From the NCBI RefSeq assembly GCF_039542345.1, contig NZ_BAABHY010000015.1:1-64000 (forward strand): a DNA stretch of 64,000 nucleotides, in the 5' to 3' direction. The notes under the pieces are model-generated. The model was not told the DNA's origin and made no database searches. It saw only the letters and a program-made list of their open reading frames with translations. The position numbers and the translations under genes are program-made. Below, piece by piece: positions 45,078-54,538 of this stretch. Origin of the DNA: Orbus sasakiae (GTDB lineage Bacteria; Pseudomonadota; Gammaproteobacteria; Enterobacterales; Orbaceae). Within the stretch, counting starts at the first letter, position 1; the number at the start of each line of letters is the position of its first letter.

Positions 45078-48000
45078 TTACTCCTCGTCCAACCAGTCAA
45101 CGTTTGCCATTTTTCTTACAACGACAAATTCATCTCGGTTTGAACCGACAGTGCCATAATAGTTAAAGCCATAAGCTTGATGAACATAACCGCCAATCAT
45201 GTGGGTAGGTTTAGGATAAACACGTGTCACCGAGTTATGAATCCCACCTCGTTGACCTGTGATCTCTGAACCTGGGATATTGACCAATCGTTCTTGTGCG
45301 TGATACATAATCACCATCCCAACCGGAACCCTTTGACTCACAATTGCCCTAGCGGTTAAAGCGCCATTACTATTAAATGCTTCAATCCAATCATTATCTT
45401 CAATATTGAGCGCCTGAGCATCAATCTCACTGAGCCAAACAATTGGGCCACCACGAGATAATGTCAGCATTCGTAAATTTTCACTGTACGTTGAATGGAT
45501 ACCCCATTTTTGGTGTGGCGTAATAAAATTCAATGCACGTTCTGGATTACCATTCGACTTTTGATTAAGTAGTGGTTTAACGGATTTTGTCTCCACCGGT
45601 GGACGATAAACCAATAAACTTTCACCAAAATCGCGCATCCATTGATGGTCTTGATATAGTTGCTGACGACCGGTTAACGTACGCCAAGGAATTAATTCAT
45701 GAACGTTTGTATAACCTGCATTATACGAAACATGTTCATCTTCTAACCCAGACCAAGTCGGACTTGAAATAATTTTTCGTGGCTGCGATTGAATGTCTCT
45801 AAAACGGATTTTTTCATCTTCTTTATTTAACGCTAAATGTTTATGGTCTCGTCCGGTAATTTTACCTAAGGCATCCCACGCTTTAACCGCAACCTGACCA
45901 TTCGTTTCCGGCGCTAAAGATAAAATCATCTCAGCGGCATCAATGGCGCTTTCGATCTTAGCTTTACCGTTTTCTTGCTTACCATTAAGCTGTTTTAGAA
46001 ATTCAACTTCAATATCCGTATTCCACGAGATACCTTTACCACCATTACCTAATTTTTCCAATAACGGACCAATCGAGGTAAAACGCGCATAAGTTTCTGG
46101 ATAATTACGTTCAACACGCATCAAATGCGGTGCTGTTTTACCAGGAATTAAATCACATTCACCCGCTTTCCAATCTTTAACGCTATATGGCTGAGCCAAC
46201 TCTGCACCAGAATCGTGTTGAATCGGTAGTGTCACCACATCGACTTCATTACCTAAATGATTCGGACACAATTCAGAGAATTTTTTAGCAAATCCTTTAT
46301 AGATGTCCCAGTCACTTTTGGCTTCCCAAGCGGGGTCTACTGCCGCGGATAGTGGGTGAATAAAAGGATGCATATCAGATGTATTCATATCATCTTTTTC
46401 ATACCACGTTGCGGTTGGCAACACGATATCAGAGAATAGACAAGTACTCGACATACGAAAATCAAGCGTCACAACCAAATCTAACTTACCGGTGATCGCT
46501 TCATCTTTCCATTCTAATTCGCTTGGTTTGTTTAAGCCTTGCACCCCAAGATCTGCGTTTTGAATACCGTTTTCAGTACCTAATAAATAATGCAGTAAAT
46601 ACTCATGGCCTTTACCTGATGAACCCAGTAAATTCGAACGCCAAATAAACATTTGACGCGGGTGGTTATTCTCATGATCCGGCGCTTCAGACGCAAAATG
46701 AATCGAACCGTTTTTCAGTGCTTCCGTCGTATAAGCAATTGGATCAATACCTTGTTCTTGCGCTAACTTATTGATGGTGAGTGGATTAACATTAAGTTGT
46801 GGTGCAGAAGGTAACCAACCCATTCTTTCTGATTTAATATTAAAATCAATTAAGCTATCACTGTATTTCGATTTATCCGCTAAAGGTGATAATAATCCCT
46901 GCGCCGATACCGTTTCGTGACGCCATTGACTTGAATGGTTATAAAAGAAAGATGTGCCGTTCATATGACGAGGTGGTCTTTGCCAATCTAATGCAAATGC
47001 TAATGGTTGCCACCCCGTTTGTGGACGTAGCTTTTCTTGACCAACATAATGAGCCCAGCCACCACCCGATTGGCCGACACAACCACATAGAACAAGCATA
47101 TTAATTAAGCCGCGGTAGTTCATGTCCATGTGGTACCAATGGTTTAGACCTGCTCCCACAATGATCATCGAACGACCATGTGTTTTATTGGCATTGTCAG
47201 CAAACTCTTTGGCAATTTTTATAATTTGCGCCTGATTAACACCGGTGATCTTTTCTGCCCAAGCTGGGGTATATGCTTTGATTTCATCATAAGATGAAGC
47301 CGCATTTTGATCATCCAAGCCACGCTCAATACCATAATTTGCCATCATTAAATCATGAACAGTGGTAACGTAAGCTGTTTTACCATCTGCTAATACGATT
47401 TTCTTAACCGGTAACTTATGATACAAAACATCCGATAACGGCACATGTTTAAAATGTTCTTGCTCTTGGCTGGCAAAATAAGGGAAACCCACTTCAAGCA
47501 CATCATCATGTTTGTCTAATAAACTTAATTGCAGTTTAACGTCGTTTTGTGCTAAACCTTCTTTTGCTTCTAAATTCCATTTACCTTGCTCACCCCAACG
47601 GAATCCAGCTGACCCTTGTGGTGCAACTAATGTATTACTTAATTCATCAATAGCAATCGTTTTCCACTCAGGATTATTACTTTGACCTAACTTATCAATT
47701 AAGTCATCTGCTCTTAGTAAACGCCCTGCGGTATATTTTCCATTATCAAGCGAGTCAAGCATAACAAGCATGGGTAAATCGCTGTAACGTCTTGCGTAAT
47801 TTGCAAAGTATTCCGTCTCTTTTAAATGATAGAACTCTTTTAAAATAACATGACCCATTGCTAATGCAAGTGCACTATCAGTTCCTTGTTGTGGACTGAG
47901 CCACTCATCACTGAACTTAGAGACTTCTGCATAATCAGGCGTAATCGCAATAGTTTTCGTACCCTTATAGCGGACTTCACTGAAAAAATGGGCATCAGGG

Positions 48001-48785
48001 GTACGGGTCTGTGGGATATTTGAACCCCAAGCAATAATATATGATGAGTTATACCAGTCGGCAGACTCTGGTACATCTGTTTGTTCACCCCAAGTCATCG
48101 GCGATGCTGGTGGTAAATCGCAATACCAGTCATAGAAAGATAAGCAAGCCCCACCAATTAAGGATAAGTAACGAGCGCCGGCGGCATAAGAGACCATTGA
48201 CATCGCAGGAATAGGCGAGAATCCAGCAATACGGTCAGGACCAAAAGTTTTAATGGTATAAATATTAGATGCAGCGATCAACTCATTCACTTCTTGCCAA
48301 TCAGCACGAACAAAGCCACCACGACCGCGTTTTTTCTTATAGCTCTTCGATTTTTCTGCATCTGTAACAATAGAGCCCCATGCATCCACCGGGTCAGCAT
48401 AGTGTGTTTTTGCTTCGCGCCATAAGCTTAATAACTGCTTACGGACTAGTGGATATTTGACGCGATTAGCACTATAAAGATACCAAGAATAGCTCGCACC
48501 ACGAGGACATCCCCTTGGTTCATGATTGGGTAAATCAGGCCTAGTTCTTGGGTAATCCGTTTGTTGCGTTTCCCAAGTCACTAAACCATTTTTAACATAA
48601 ATTTTCCAACTACATGATCCCGTACAGTTAACACCATGTGTTGATCGCACGACCTTATCATGTTGCCAACGTTGGCGATAAGAATTTTCCCAGTCTCGAT
48701 TGGTTGATAGGGTTTCACCATGGCCATCTGCAAAGGTACCTTTACGTTGTTTAAAGTACCGTAGATGATCGATAAACTTGCTCAT
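45078..48785 (-). CDS. narG: Respiratory nitrate reductase alpha subunit (molybdoenzyme)
   Basis: Catalytic subunit reducing nitrate to nitrite at a Mo-bisMGD centre on the cytoplasmic side. The start at MSKFIDHLRYF follows GGGAGC at good spacing; a longer frame would enter narK. 1235 residues. FS0 ligands His50, Cys54, Cys58 (HGVNCTGSC) and Cys93 (RGCPRGAS) match E. coli numbering. The N-terminus has no twin-arginine signal, as expected for NarG. The narH start is 4 bp after the stop. Confidence 0.98.
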   Translation of the reverse strand: MSKFIDHLRYFKQRKGTFADGHGETLSTNRDWENSYRQRWQHDKVVRSTHGVNCTGSCSWKIYVKNGLVTWETQQTDYPRTRPDLPNHEPRGCPRGASYSWYLYSANRVKYPLVRKQLLSLWREAKTHYADPVDAWGSIVTDAEKSKSYKKKRGRGGFVRADWQEVNELIAASNIYTIKTFGPDRIAGFSPIPAMSMVSYAAGARYLSLIGGACLSFYDWYCDLPPASPMTWGEQTDVPESADWYNSSYIIAWGSNIPQTRTPDAHFFSEVRYKGTKTIAITPDYAEVSKFSDEWLSPQQGTDSALALAMGHVILKEFYHLKETEYFANYARRYSDLPMLVMLDSLDNGKYTAGRLLRADDLIDKLGQSNNPEWKTIAIDELSNTLVAPQGSAGFRWGEQGKWNLEAKEGLAQNDVKLQLSLLDKHDDVLEVGFPYFASQEQEHFKHVPLSDVLYHKLPVKKIVLADGKTAYVTTVHDLMMANYGIERGLDDQNAASSYDEIKAYTPAWAEKITGVNQAQIIKIAKEFADNANKTHGRSMIIVGAGLNHWYHMDMNYRGLINMLVLCGCVGQSGGGWAHYVGQEKLRPQTGWQPLAFALDWQRPPRHMNGTSFFYNHSSQWRHETVSAQGLLSPLADKSKYSDSLIDFNIKSERMGWLPSAPQLNVNPLTINKLAQEQGIDPIAYTTEALKNGSIHFASEAPDHENNHPRQMFIWRSNLLGSSGKGHEYLLHYLLGTENGIQNADLGVQGLNKPSELEWKDEAITGKLDLVVTLDFRMSSTCLFSDIVLPTATWYEKDDMNTSDMHPFIHPLSAAVDPAWEAKSDWDIYKGFAKKFSELCPNHLGNEVDVVTLPIQHDSGAELAQPYSVKDWKAGECDLIPGKTAPHLMRVERNYPETYARFTSIGPLLEKLGNGGKGISWNTDIEVEFLKQLNGKQENGKAKIESAIDAAEMILSLAPETNGQVAVKAWDALGKITGRDHKHLALNKEDEKIRFRDIQSQPRKIISSPTWSGLEDEHVSYNAGYTNVHELIPWRTLTGRQQLYQDHQWMRDFGESLLVYRPPVETKSVKPLLNQKSNGNPERALNFITPHQKWGIHSTYSENLRMLTLSRGGPIVWLSEIDAQALNIEDNDWIEAFNSNGALTARAIVSQRVPVGMVIMYHAQERLVNIPGSEITGQRGGIHNSVTRVYPKPTHMIGGYVHQAYGFNYYGTVGSNRDEFVVVRKMANVDWLDEE

Positions 48786-48813
48786 ATTTTTTTGCTCCCA
48801 ATAAAATGGATAT

Positions 48814-50169
48814 TTACTGCGATTTATAGTTAACTTTTGTAATAATGGCGCAGGCAATATAAAACACTAAGAAAATAATTAATGCATAACTCACTGATTG
48901 GAATAACACCAATGACAGGCTAAATAATTGAGGAATGACAAATCCACCAATCGCCCCAATAGCAGAAATAAATCCTAATGCGGCTGCAGTTTCTGTTGCA
49001 GCATTTTTTGTGGCATGCTCTTTTGAATCACCTTGAGCAATCGAACGATTGAAAACGTGTTGACGAAACACAATTGCAATCATTTGATACGTTGAACCAC
49101 TACCGAAACCTGCCGTAAAAAACAACAGTAAAAAGGTAATATAAAAACCAATGAATGAACCACTTTCACTAAAAATACCAGGTAACGTGGTAAACACTAA
49201 AATGACAAAGACAATCATTAGAATATAGTTGATAAATGTCATTCTAATGCCGTTAAATTTGTCAGACATTGCACCACCTAATGGTCGACCAATGGCACCA
49301 ACAAGTGGACCAAAGAAAGCAAACATTGCAATATCAATGTGTGGGAATTGTGTTTTACTTAACATAGCAAAACCGGCAGAAAAGCCGATGAATGAACCAA
49401 ATGTGGCAAGGTATAGTAGGCTTAAAATCCACATTGTTTTATCTTTAAGCACAACGGATTGTTCTTTAAATGATGCCTTAGCAGTTGCCAGATCATTCAT
49501 ACCAAAAAAAGCTAAAATTGAGAACCCAATTAAGAATGGTACCCAGACTAACGATGCATTTTGTAACCAAATTTTATCGCCATTTGGTAACACCGCAGGA
49601 TCACCCACACAAAAGGGGATAAAAATAATCAAAGATGCCACAAGTTGAATAACGCTCACACCAAGATTACCTAATCCACCATTTAAACCCAGTGCTCCAC
49701 CTTGATGTGATTTTGGGAAAAAGAAACTGATATTTGCCATACTAGACGCAAAATTTGCACCACCTAAACCACACAATAGAGCTATCACGACAAAAATGAA
49801 ATATGAGGTGGTCGTATCTTGAATGGCATAACTTAGCCATAAACAAGGCACAATCAAAATAATAGTACTAAACGCTGTCCAGCGGCGTCCACCAAAAATG
49901 GGAATCACAAATGAGTAAGGCACGCGAAATAACGCGCCAGAAACAGACGGAATCGCAGTCAGTAGAAATAATTGATTGGTTGAAAAGTTAAACCCAATCG
50001 AATTAAGATGAATGGCAACAATACTAAATAACATCCATACACAAAACCCAAGTAATAAACACGGTACCGAAATCCATAAATTTCGGTTAGCAATTTTTTT
50101 ACCGGTCTTTTCCCAAAATTGCGCATCATCAGGCTGCCATTGTTCAATGACACTCGATACTTTACTCAT
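48814..50169 (-). CDS. narK: Nitrate/nitrite transporter NarK
   Basis: Takes up nitrate and exports nitrite. The start at MSKVSSVIEQW is preferred because GGAGT lies 7 nt before it and overlaps the upstream alternative ATG at 50181. 451 residues, twelve membrane helices. Nitrate signature loops GGLGNLGVSV and GAIGGFVIPQ and the substrate Arg in RVPYSFV are present. First gene of narKGHJI. No narXL is adjacent. Confidence 0.96.
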   Translation of the reverse strand: MSKVSSVIEQWQPDDAQFWEKTGKKIANRNLWISVPCLLLGFCVWMLFSIVAIHLNSIGFNFSTNQLFLLTAIPSVSGALFRVPYSFVIPIFGGRRWTAFSTIILIVPCLWLSYAIQDTTTSYFIFVVIALLCGLGGANFASSMANISFFFPKSHQGGALGLNGGLGNLGVSVIQLVASLIIFIPFCVGDPAVLPNGDKIWLQNASLVWVPFLIGFSILAFFGMNDLATAKASFKEQSVVLKDKTMWILSLLYLATFGSFIGFSAGFAMLSKTQFPHIDIAMFAFFGPLVGAIGRPLGGAMSDKFNGIRMTFINYILMIVFVILVFTTLPGIFSESGSFIGFYITFLLLFFTAGFGSGSTYQMIAIVFRQHVFNRSIAQGDSKEHATKNAATETAAALGFISAIGAIGGFVIPQLFSLSLVLFQSVSYALIIFLVFYIACAIITKVNYKSQ

Positions 50170-50221
50170 AATTGACTCCATAACAGGATTAAAATTTTAA
50201 TAACCTTAAAAATATTATGGA

Positions 50222-50272
50222 TAGTATAAGAAGATTGCGTTCAGAAGTAACTTCCCTAGAAGGATTACCCAT
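50222..50272 (-). promoter_or_regulatory. narK promoter region
   Basis: Minus-strand TATACT (50223-50228) is a good -10 with no proper -35, suggesting activator dependence. NarL-type heptamers occur as AGAAGTA (50243-50249) and TACCCAT (50266-50272) on the plus strand. No TTGAT-N4-ATCAA FNR box is seen between the start and 50340. Confidence 0.35.
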
Positions 50273-50307
50273 AAAGTAGTATGCCACTATAGCTTTAGGG
50301 TTAGATG

Positions 50308-50340
50308 CGATCCTATTATCACAAAAAGATAATAGGATCG
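50308..50340. terminator. Strong hairpin between narK and the transketolase genes
   Basis: CGATCCTATTATC / GATAATAGGATCG, a perfect 13-bp stem with a 7-nt loop. It lies just past the transketolase stop on the minus strand. No T-run follows on either strand (a G-rich block lies on the plus side), so it is not a standard intrinsic terminator. Confidence 0.5.
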
Positions 50341-50355
50341 GGGGAGGGGAAATAG

Positions 50356-51297
50356 TTATTTAAACGATTTGACCGCCTTAACAATGTCATCAGCAGTGAG
50401 TTCATACTCTTTTTGTAAAAAGTCGAGAGTCCCCACTTGACCGTAACGGTCTTTAATCCCAACGAAACGCATTGGTACTGGATACTCTTCAGCAAGGACT
50501 TCAGCAACAGCTGAGCCTAATCCATTATGAATATTATGGTTCTCACACGTCACCACTTTACGTGTCATTTGAGCATATTTAACGATGGACTGGCGATCAA
50601 TAGGTTTTAAGGTAAACATATCAATCACAGTCGCAGCGATCCCTTGTTCAGCCAATATGTCGGCAGCGATCATCGCTTGCGCAACCATAATGCCATTAGC
50701 AATTAAGGTGACATCGCGCCCTTCGCGTAAAATTTTCGCTTTACCAATGGTAAAATGTTCGCCGTCTTGATAAATTTTGACGGCATTTTTTCGCATTGTT
50801 CTAACCCAATAAAATCCTTTCAAATTCACTAATTGTTCCAAAATTTGACGGAACATCGTCGCATCAGTCACTTCAATAACATTAGCATGAGCAAGTCCTC
50901 GGACAATCCCCATATCTTCAAATGACATATGCGTGCCACCATTATGAACGGCAGTAATACCCGCATCAGAGGCAATAATTTTGACATTATTCTTTTGGTA
51001 ATCGACAGACATAAATAACTGATCAAAACAGCGGCGACTTGCAAAAGCTGTAAATGTATGGAAAAAAGGGATCTTACCGGCGATGGATAATCCAGCAGCT
51101 AAGCCAACAATATGCGCCTCCATAATGCCACAATTTATCACACGATCTGGGTGTTTTTTATGCGCACTATCCATCGACATTGAACTCATTAAATCCGCTT
51201 CTAAACTCACAACATCTGTTGTTTTACCAATGATTTCTTGCATAAAATTAGAGTAGACCTTACGCATTTCAATGGGATCATTTTCAAGAATAAACAT
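50356..51297 (-). CDS. Transketolase, C-terminal subunit
   Basis: 313 residues, corresponding to the pyrimidine-binding and C-terminal domains of transketolase. Conserved Glu in NCGIMEAHIVGLAAGL, the SHFSF-like region as FASRRCFDQ, and DAGITAVHNGGTHMSFED are recognisable. Pairs with the N-terminal subunit upstream (TAATG overlap). Split transketolases beside ascorbate-type PTS genes are known in Salmonella and others with unproven substrates. Confidence 0.9.
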   Translation of the reverse strand: MFILENDPIEMRKVYSNFMQEIIGKTTDVVSLEADLMSSMSMDSAHKKHPDRVINCGIMEAHIVGLAAGLSIAGKIPFFHTFTAFASRRCFDQLFMSVDYQKNNVKIIASDAGITAVHNGGTHMSFEDMGIVRGLAHANVIEVTDATMFRQILEQLVNLKGFYWVRTMRKNAVKIYQDGEHFTIGKAKILREGRDVTLIANGIMVAQAMIAADILAEQGIAATVIDMFTLKPIDRQSIVKYAQMTRKVVTCENHNIHNGLGSAVAEVLAEEYPVPMRFVGIKDRYGQVGTLDFLQKEYELTADDIVKAVKSFK

Positions 51298-52127
51298 TAT
51301 TTACCCTCCAATAGCGTAATCGCTTTTTCTATTTCTATTTTGATTTCATCGGTTAATCGTAGATGGTGATTGCTAGCCATATTTTCTAAATACGCCACAC
51401 CTTGACCTTTAATACTATCAAGAATTACAACTAATGGTCTTTCACTATTACGCCGCGGATGTTTAACTGCAGCGTAAATGGCCGCAACATCATCACCTTT
51501 CACGGTAACAACATCAAATCCAAACGCCTTAAATTTATCCTCAAATGAAAATGGCATAATGATTTCGTCTAGCGTACCATCGAGTTGCTTCTTGTTATAA
51601 TCAACAAAGATTGTCAGATTATTCAAATCATGGTGAGCAATAAACTGAAATGCTTCCCAGCACTGACCTTCATTGAGCTCGCCATCACCAACAATACAAA
51701 ATACTCGGTTATAGTGATTGGATAATTTATGCGCCAACGCGATTCCCGAAGCAATCGATATCCCTTGTCCTAAAGAGCCAGTTGTTGCATCCACACCTTT
51801 GGTTCTTAATCGATCAGGATGACTCGGTAATTTGGTACCGTTTTGATTTAATGTCATCAAATCGTCTTTAGGGAAAAATCCTTTTAATGCTAATGTGCTA
51901 TACAAAGCAGGACCGGCATGCCCTTTTGATAAAACAAAATAATCTCGCCCTTCCCATTTTGGGTCTTTGGGATCATATTTCATGACGGCATCATATAAAA
52001 CAGCAAGGGTTTCTACAACCGAGAGCGAGCCACCATAATGACCAAAGCCTAAATGATTAAGTTGTTTTAAAGTTTCAATACGTATTTGCTTTGCAAAATC
52101 GTGTATCTGTGTGACAACATCGCTCAT
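51297..52127 (-). CDS. Transketolase, N-terminal (TPP-binding) subunit
   Basis: 276 residues. TPP motif GDGELNEGQCWEA ending in NNLTIFVDYN, and early HYGGSLS and KGHAGPALY segments. Together with the C-terminal subunit it would move two-carbon units between sugar phosphates. It starts 3 nt after the EIIC stop, so expression is tied to the PTS. Confidence 0.9.
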   Translation of the reverse strand: MSDVVTQIHDFAKQIRIETLKQLNHLGFGHYGGSLSVVETLAVLYDAVMKYDPKDPKWEGRDYFVLSKGHAGPALYSTLALKGFFPKDDLMTLNQNGTKLPSHPDRLRTKGVDATTGSLGQGISIASGIALAHKLSNHYNRVFCIVGDGELNEGQCWEAFQFIAHHDLNNLTIFVDYNKKQLDGTLDEIIMPFSFEDKFKAFGFDVVTVKGDDVAAIYAAVKHPRRNSERPLVVILDSIKGQGVAYLENMASNHHLRLTDEIKIEIEKAITLLEGK

Positions 52128-53498
52128 TTACTGCTCCTTTTTACTAACAGCCGTTTTTGGCTTAACAACATAGTTATAGATCACTAATGCAACAAATACC
52201 CCAACAATAATGCCCATAATCATCTCTTTATTAAAGAATCGAGCCATATTACCGAGGATAATGCCTACACCACAAAAATCGGTATCTGAAAACGTCGTAT
52301 TGGCAAAGCCCAGTGAACCTAATACTGGCAATAACAGTACCGGCAAGAACGTGATCAATAACCCATTGGCAAATGCACCAAGCATCGCGCCACGCCGCCC
52401 TCCCATCGCATTACCAAATACCCCAGCTGTCGCACCACAAAAGAAGTGTGGCACAACACCAGGTAAAATCAGTGCTAAATCAAGTTTACCTAATACAAAT
52501 AAACCGACTAATCCCCCGATAAAACTGAATAAGAAACCAATTAACACCGCATTAGGGGCGTAAGGGAATACCACTGGGCAATCAAGTGCCGGTTTAGCAT
52601 TAGGCACCAATTTTTCTGAAAACCCGGTAAAAGCAGGCACAATTTCGGCAAGAATTAAACGAACACCTTGTAGAATGATAAAAACACCCGCAGCAAATGT
52701 GATAGCTTGAATAATGGCATACACTAAATAGTTATCGCCATGACTTAAATAATTCTCAACATAATCAGAACCAGCACATACCGCTAAAATTAAATAGATT
52801 GCCATCATAGTCAGTGAGATTGAAATAGAACTATCACGCAAAAAACTCAAGTTTTTAGGTAAGTTCATCTCCTCAGTTGAGCGCGAACCTTTACCAACCA
52901 TCCCACCAATCCAGCCAGATAAGACATAACCGAGGGTACCAAAGTGACCAAATGCCACATCATCATTGCCCGTAATTTTACGCATTTGATGCTGAGCTAA
53001 AGCCGGAAAGAATGCCATCACAAGCCCTAATGTTAATGCCCCGGTAAAAATAAGTTGCCAGCCTTCAAAACCAACTACGGTCAGAATAATACCGATCATA
53101 CAGGCCATATAAAAAGTATGATGTCCGGTTAAAAAGATATATTTCAATCGGGTAAATCTTGCAACAACGATATTTGCAACCATACCAAATGCCATAATTA
53201 AGGCTGTCGCTGCGCCGTATTCATTTAATGCCATTGAGACGATGGCTTCATTATTAGGAATAATACCTTGTAGCTGGAAAGCCTGTTCAAACATATCACC
53301 TAAGGGAGTGATTGCACTCACAACCACACCCGCACCACCACCTAAGACTAAAAACCCTAAAATGGTCTTTACCGTGCCTTTTATCGTATCAGCCAACGAT
53401 TTACGCTGAGCAATTAAGCCCACCATGGCAATCACACCCACCAATACGGCCGGCACTTTTAAAATATCAACAACAAATTTGATAATATCTTGAATCAT
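52128..53498 (-). CDS. PTS ascorbate-type permease EIIC (UlaA/SgaT family)
   Basis: 456 residues, about eleven membrane segments. GGGAGVVVSAITPLG near the N-terminus, TGHHTFYMACM and the FGHFGTLGYVLSGW segment are typical of the L-ascorbate EIIC family. The actual substrate may differ; ula catabolic enzymes (ulaD, ulaE, ulaF, ulaG) are absent. 25 bp after EIIB. Confidence 0.9.
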   Translation of the reverse strand: MIQDIIKFVVDILKVPAVLVGVIAMVGLIAQRKSLADTIKGTVKTILGFLVLGGGAGVVVSAITPLGDMFEQAFQLQGIIPNNEAIVSMALNEYGAATALIMAFGMVANIVVARFTRLKYIFLTGHHTFYMACMIGIILTVVGFEGWQLIFTGALTLGLVMAFFPALAQHQMRKITGNDDVAFGHFGTLGYVLSGWIGGMVGKGSRSTEEMNLPKNLSFLRDSSISISLTMMAIYLILAVCAGSDYVENYLSHGDNYLVYAIIQAITFAAGVFIILQGVRLILAEIVPAFTGFSEKLVPNAKPALDCPVVFPYAPNAVLIGFLFSFIGGLVGLFVLGKLDLALILPGVVPHFFCGATAGVFGNAMGGRRGAMLGAFANGLLITFLPVLLLPVLGSLGFANTTFSDTDFCGVGIILGNMARFFNKEMIMGIIVGVFVALVIYNYVVKPKTAVSKKEQ

Positions 53499-53522
53499 AG
53501 TGATACCTCATACAACGCAATT

Positions 53523-53795
53523 TTAGTGACGATTAAAATAGTCAACCAGCTTGGCTTCAAGATCGTTAATATCAATAATATTATTTAACACGATCAATTT
53601 GTTTGCAGGTACACCTGAACTCTCAGCTAAATCCTTTGTCATCACAAATAAATCTGCAGAGTCTGGCGTTGCTGACGCTAAATCAGAGTGCGTCACTTCG
53701 GCCTCTTTATTGATTTTTTTTAGCACCTTTTTTATATTTAGTTCAACCATAAAACTGCTTCCCAAACCCGAACCACAAACTGCCATAATTTTCAT
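53523..53795 (-). CDS. PTS EIIB, ascorbate type
   Basis: 90 residues from MKIMAVCGSGLGSS, the start supported by AAGGA 8 nt upstream. Phosphorylated Cys is Cys7 within the CGSGLGSS loop. It accepts phosphate from the EIIA encoded just upstream and passes it to the sugar bound by EIIC. Confidence 0.92.
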   Translation of the reverse strand: MKIMAVCGSGLGSSFMVELNIKKVLKKINKEAEVTHSDLASATPDSADLFVMTKDLAESSGVPANKLIVLNNIIDINDLEAKLVDYFNRH

Positions 53796-53871
53796 ACTAT
53801 TGATCCTTCTATTTGTCATAAAACTGATAACCGGTCAGGCACTGCAATGCATTTTTTACCCTACCATTAAG

Positions 53872-54315
53872 TTAGTAACGATTAACGACTGATAAAATTT
53901 GTTCCACGGTGTTAGCTTGAAAGATTTTTTGCATATCTGCGGTTTCCGAAAAAAGCTCAGCTAATTGCGTTAACATTTCAAGATGGCTATTACTATCAGG
54001 AGCGGCGAGCATAGTAATTAAATAAACAGGATCATTATCTTCTGAATTAAAACTGACACCTTGTTTAACTAATAACATCGATAAGCCGAGCTGATTGGCG
54101 CCCTCTTCAGGTCGAGCATGAGGCATTGCAATACCTGGCGCTAAAACATAATACGGGCCAATATTTTCATGCATTTGATAAATTGCTTGGATGTAGTTTG
54201 GTGAGATAATGCCATTTTCAAGTAAAGGGATTGCACTGAGTCTGACGGCTTGCTTCCAATCATCGATTGAGTCAACAATTTTGACCGTATCATGAGTTAA
54301 CCACGTTGATAACAT
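53872..54315 (-). CDS. PTS EIIA, mannitol/fructose (ascorbate UlaC-like) type
   Basis: 147 residues from MLSTWLTHDTV; a near-ideal GGAGGTGCT ribosome-binding site fixes this start. The phosphorylated His is His66 in GIAMPHARPEEG. First gene of the EIIA-EIIB-EIIC-tktN-tktC operon. A LacI-type operator lies about 90 bp upstream. Confidence 0.92.
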   Translation of the reverse strand: MLSTWLTHDTVKIVDSIDDWKQAVRLSAIPLLENGIISPNYIQAIYQMHENIGPYYVLAPGIAMPHARPEEGANQLGLSMLLVKQGVSFNSEDNDPVYLITMLAAPDSNSHLEMLTQLAELFSETADMQKIFQANTVEQILSVVNRY

Positions 54316-54402
54316 AGCACCTCCATTAATGCGAAATATGATATATGCATAATTAAAATTAGCATATTTATTCAAGCTGTTAGCAAAAGAAAACGAATTT
54401 TG

Positions 54403-54416
54403 TGATAGCGCTATCA
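54403..54416. promoter_or_regulatory. LacI-type operator of the PTS-transketolase operon
   Basis: TGATAGCGCTATCA, a perfect 14-bp palindrome with the central CG typical of LacI/GntR-family sites, between the divergent EIIA and lacI-type genes. On the minus strand a TTGAAT -35-like element lies downstream of it. Confidence 0.75.
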
Positions 54417-54538
54417 AAAATAAATTAATTTTTCAAAAAAGTGTGAAGTAGCTAACAAAACGGAATAAATAACCAAGCGGTAGAGTAATATATTTAACTA
54501 ATATTGGTGGATATCATCAAACCAAGACATTGTGATTT

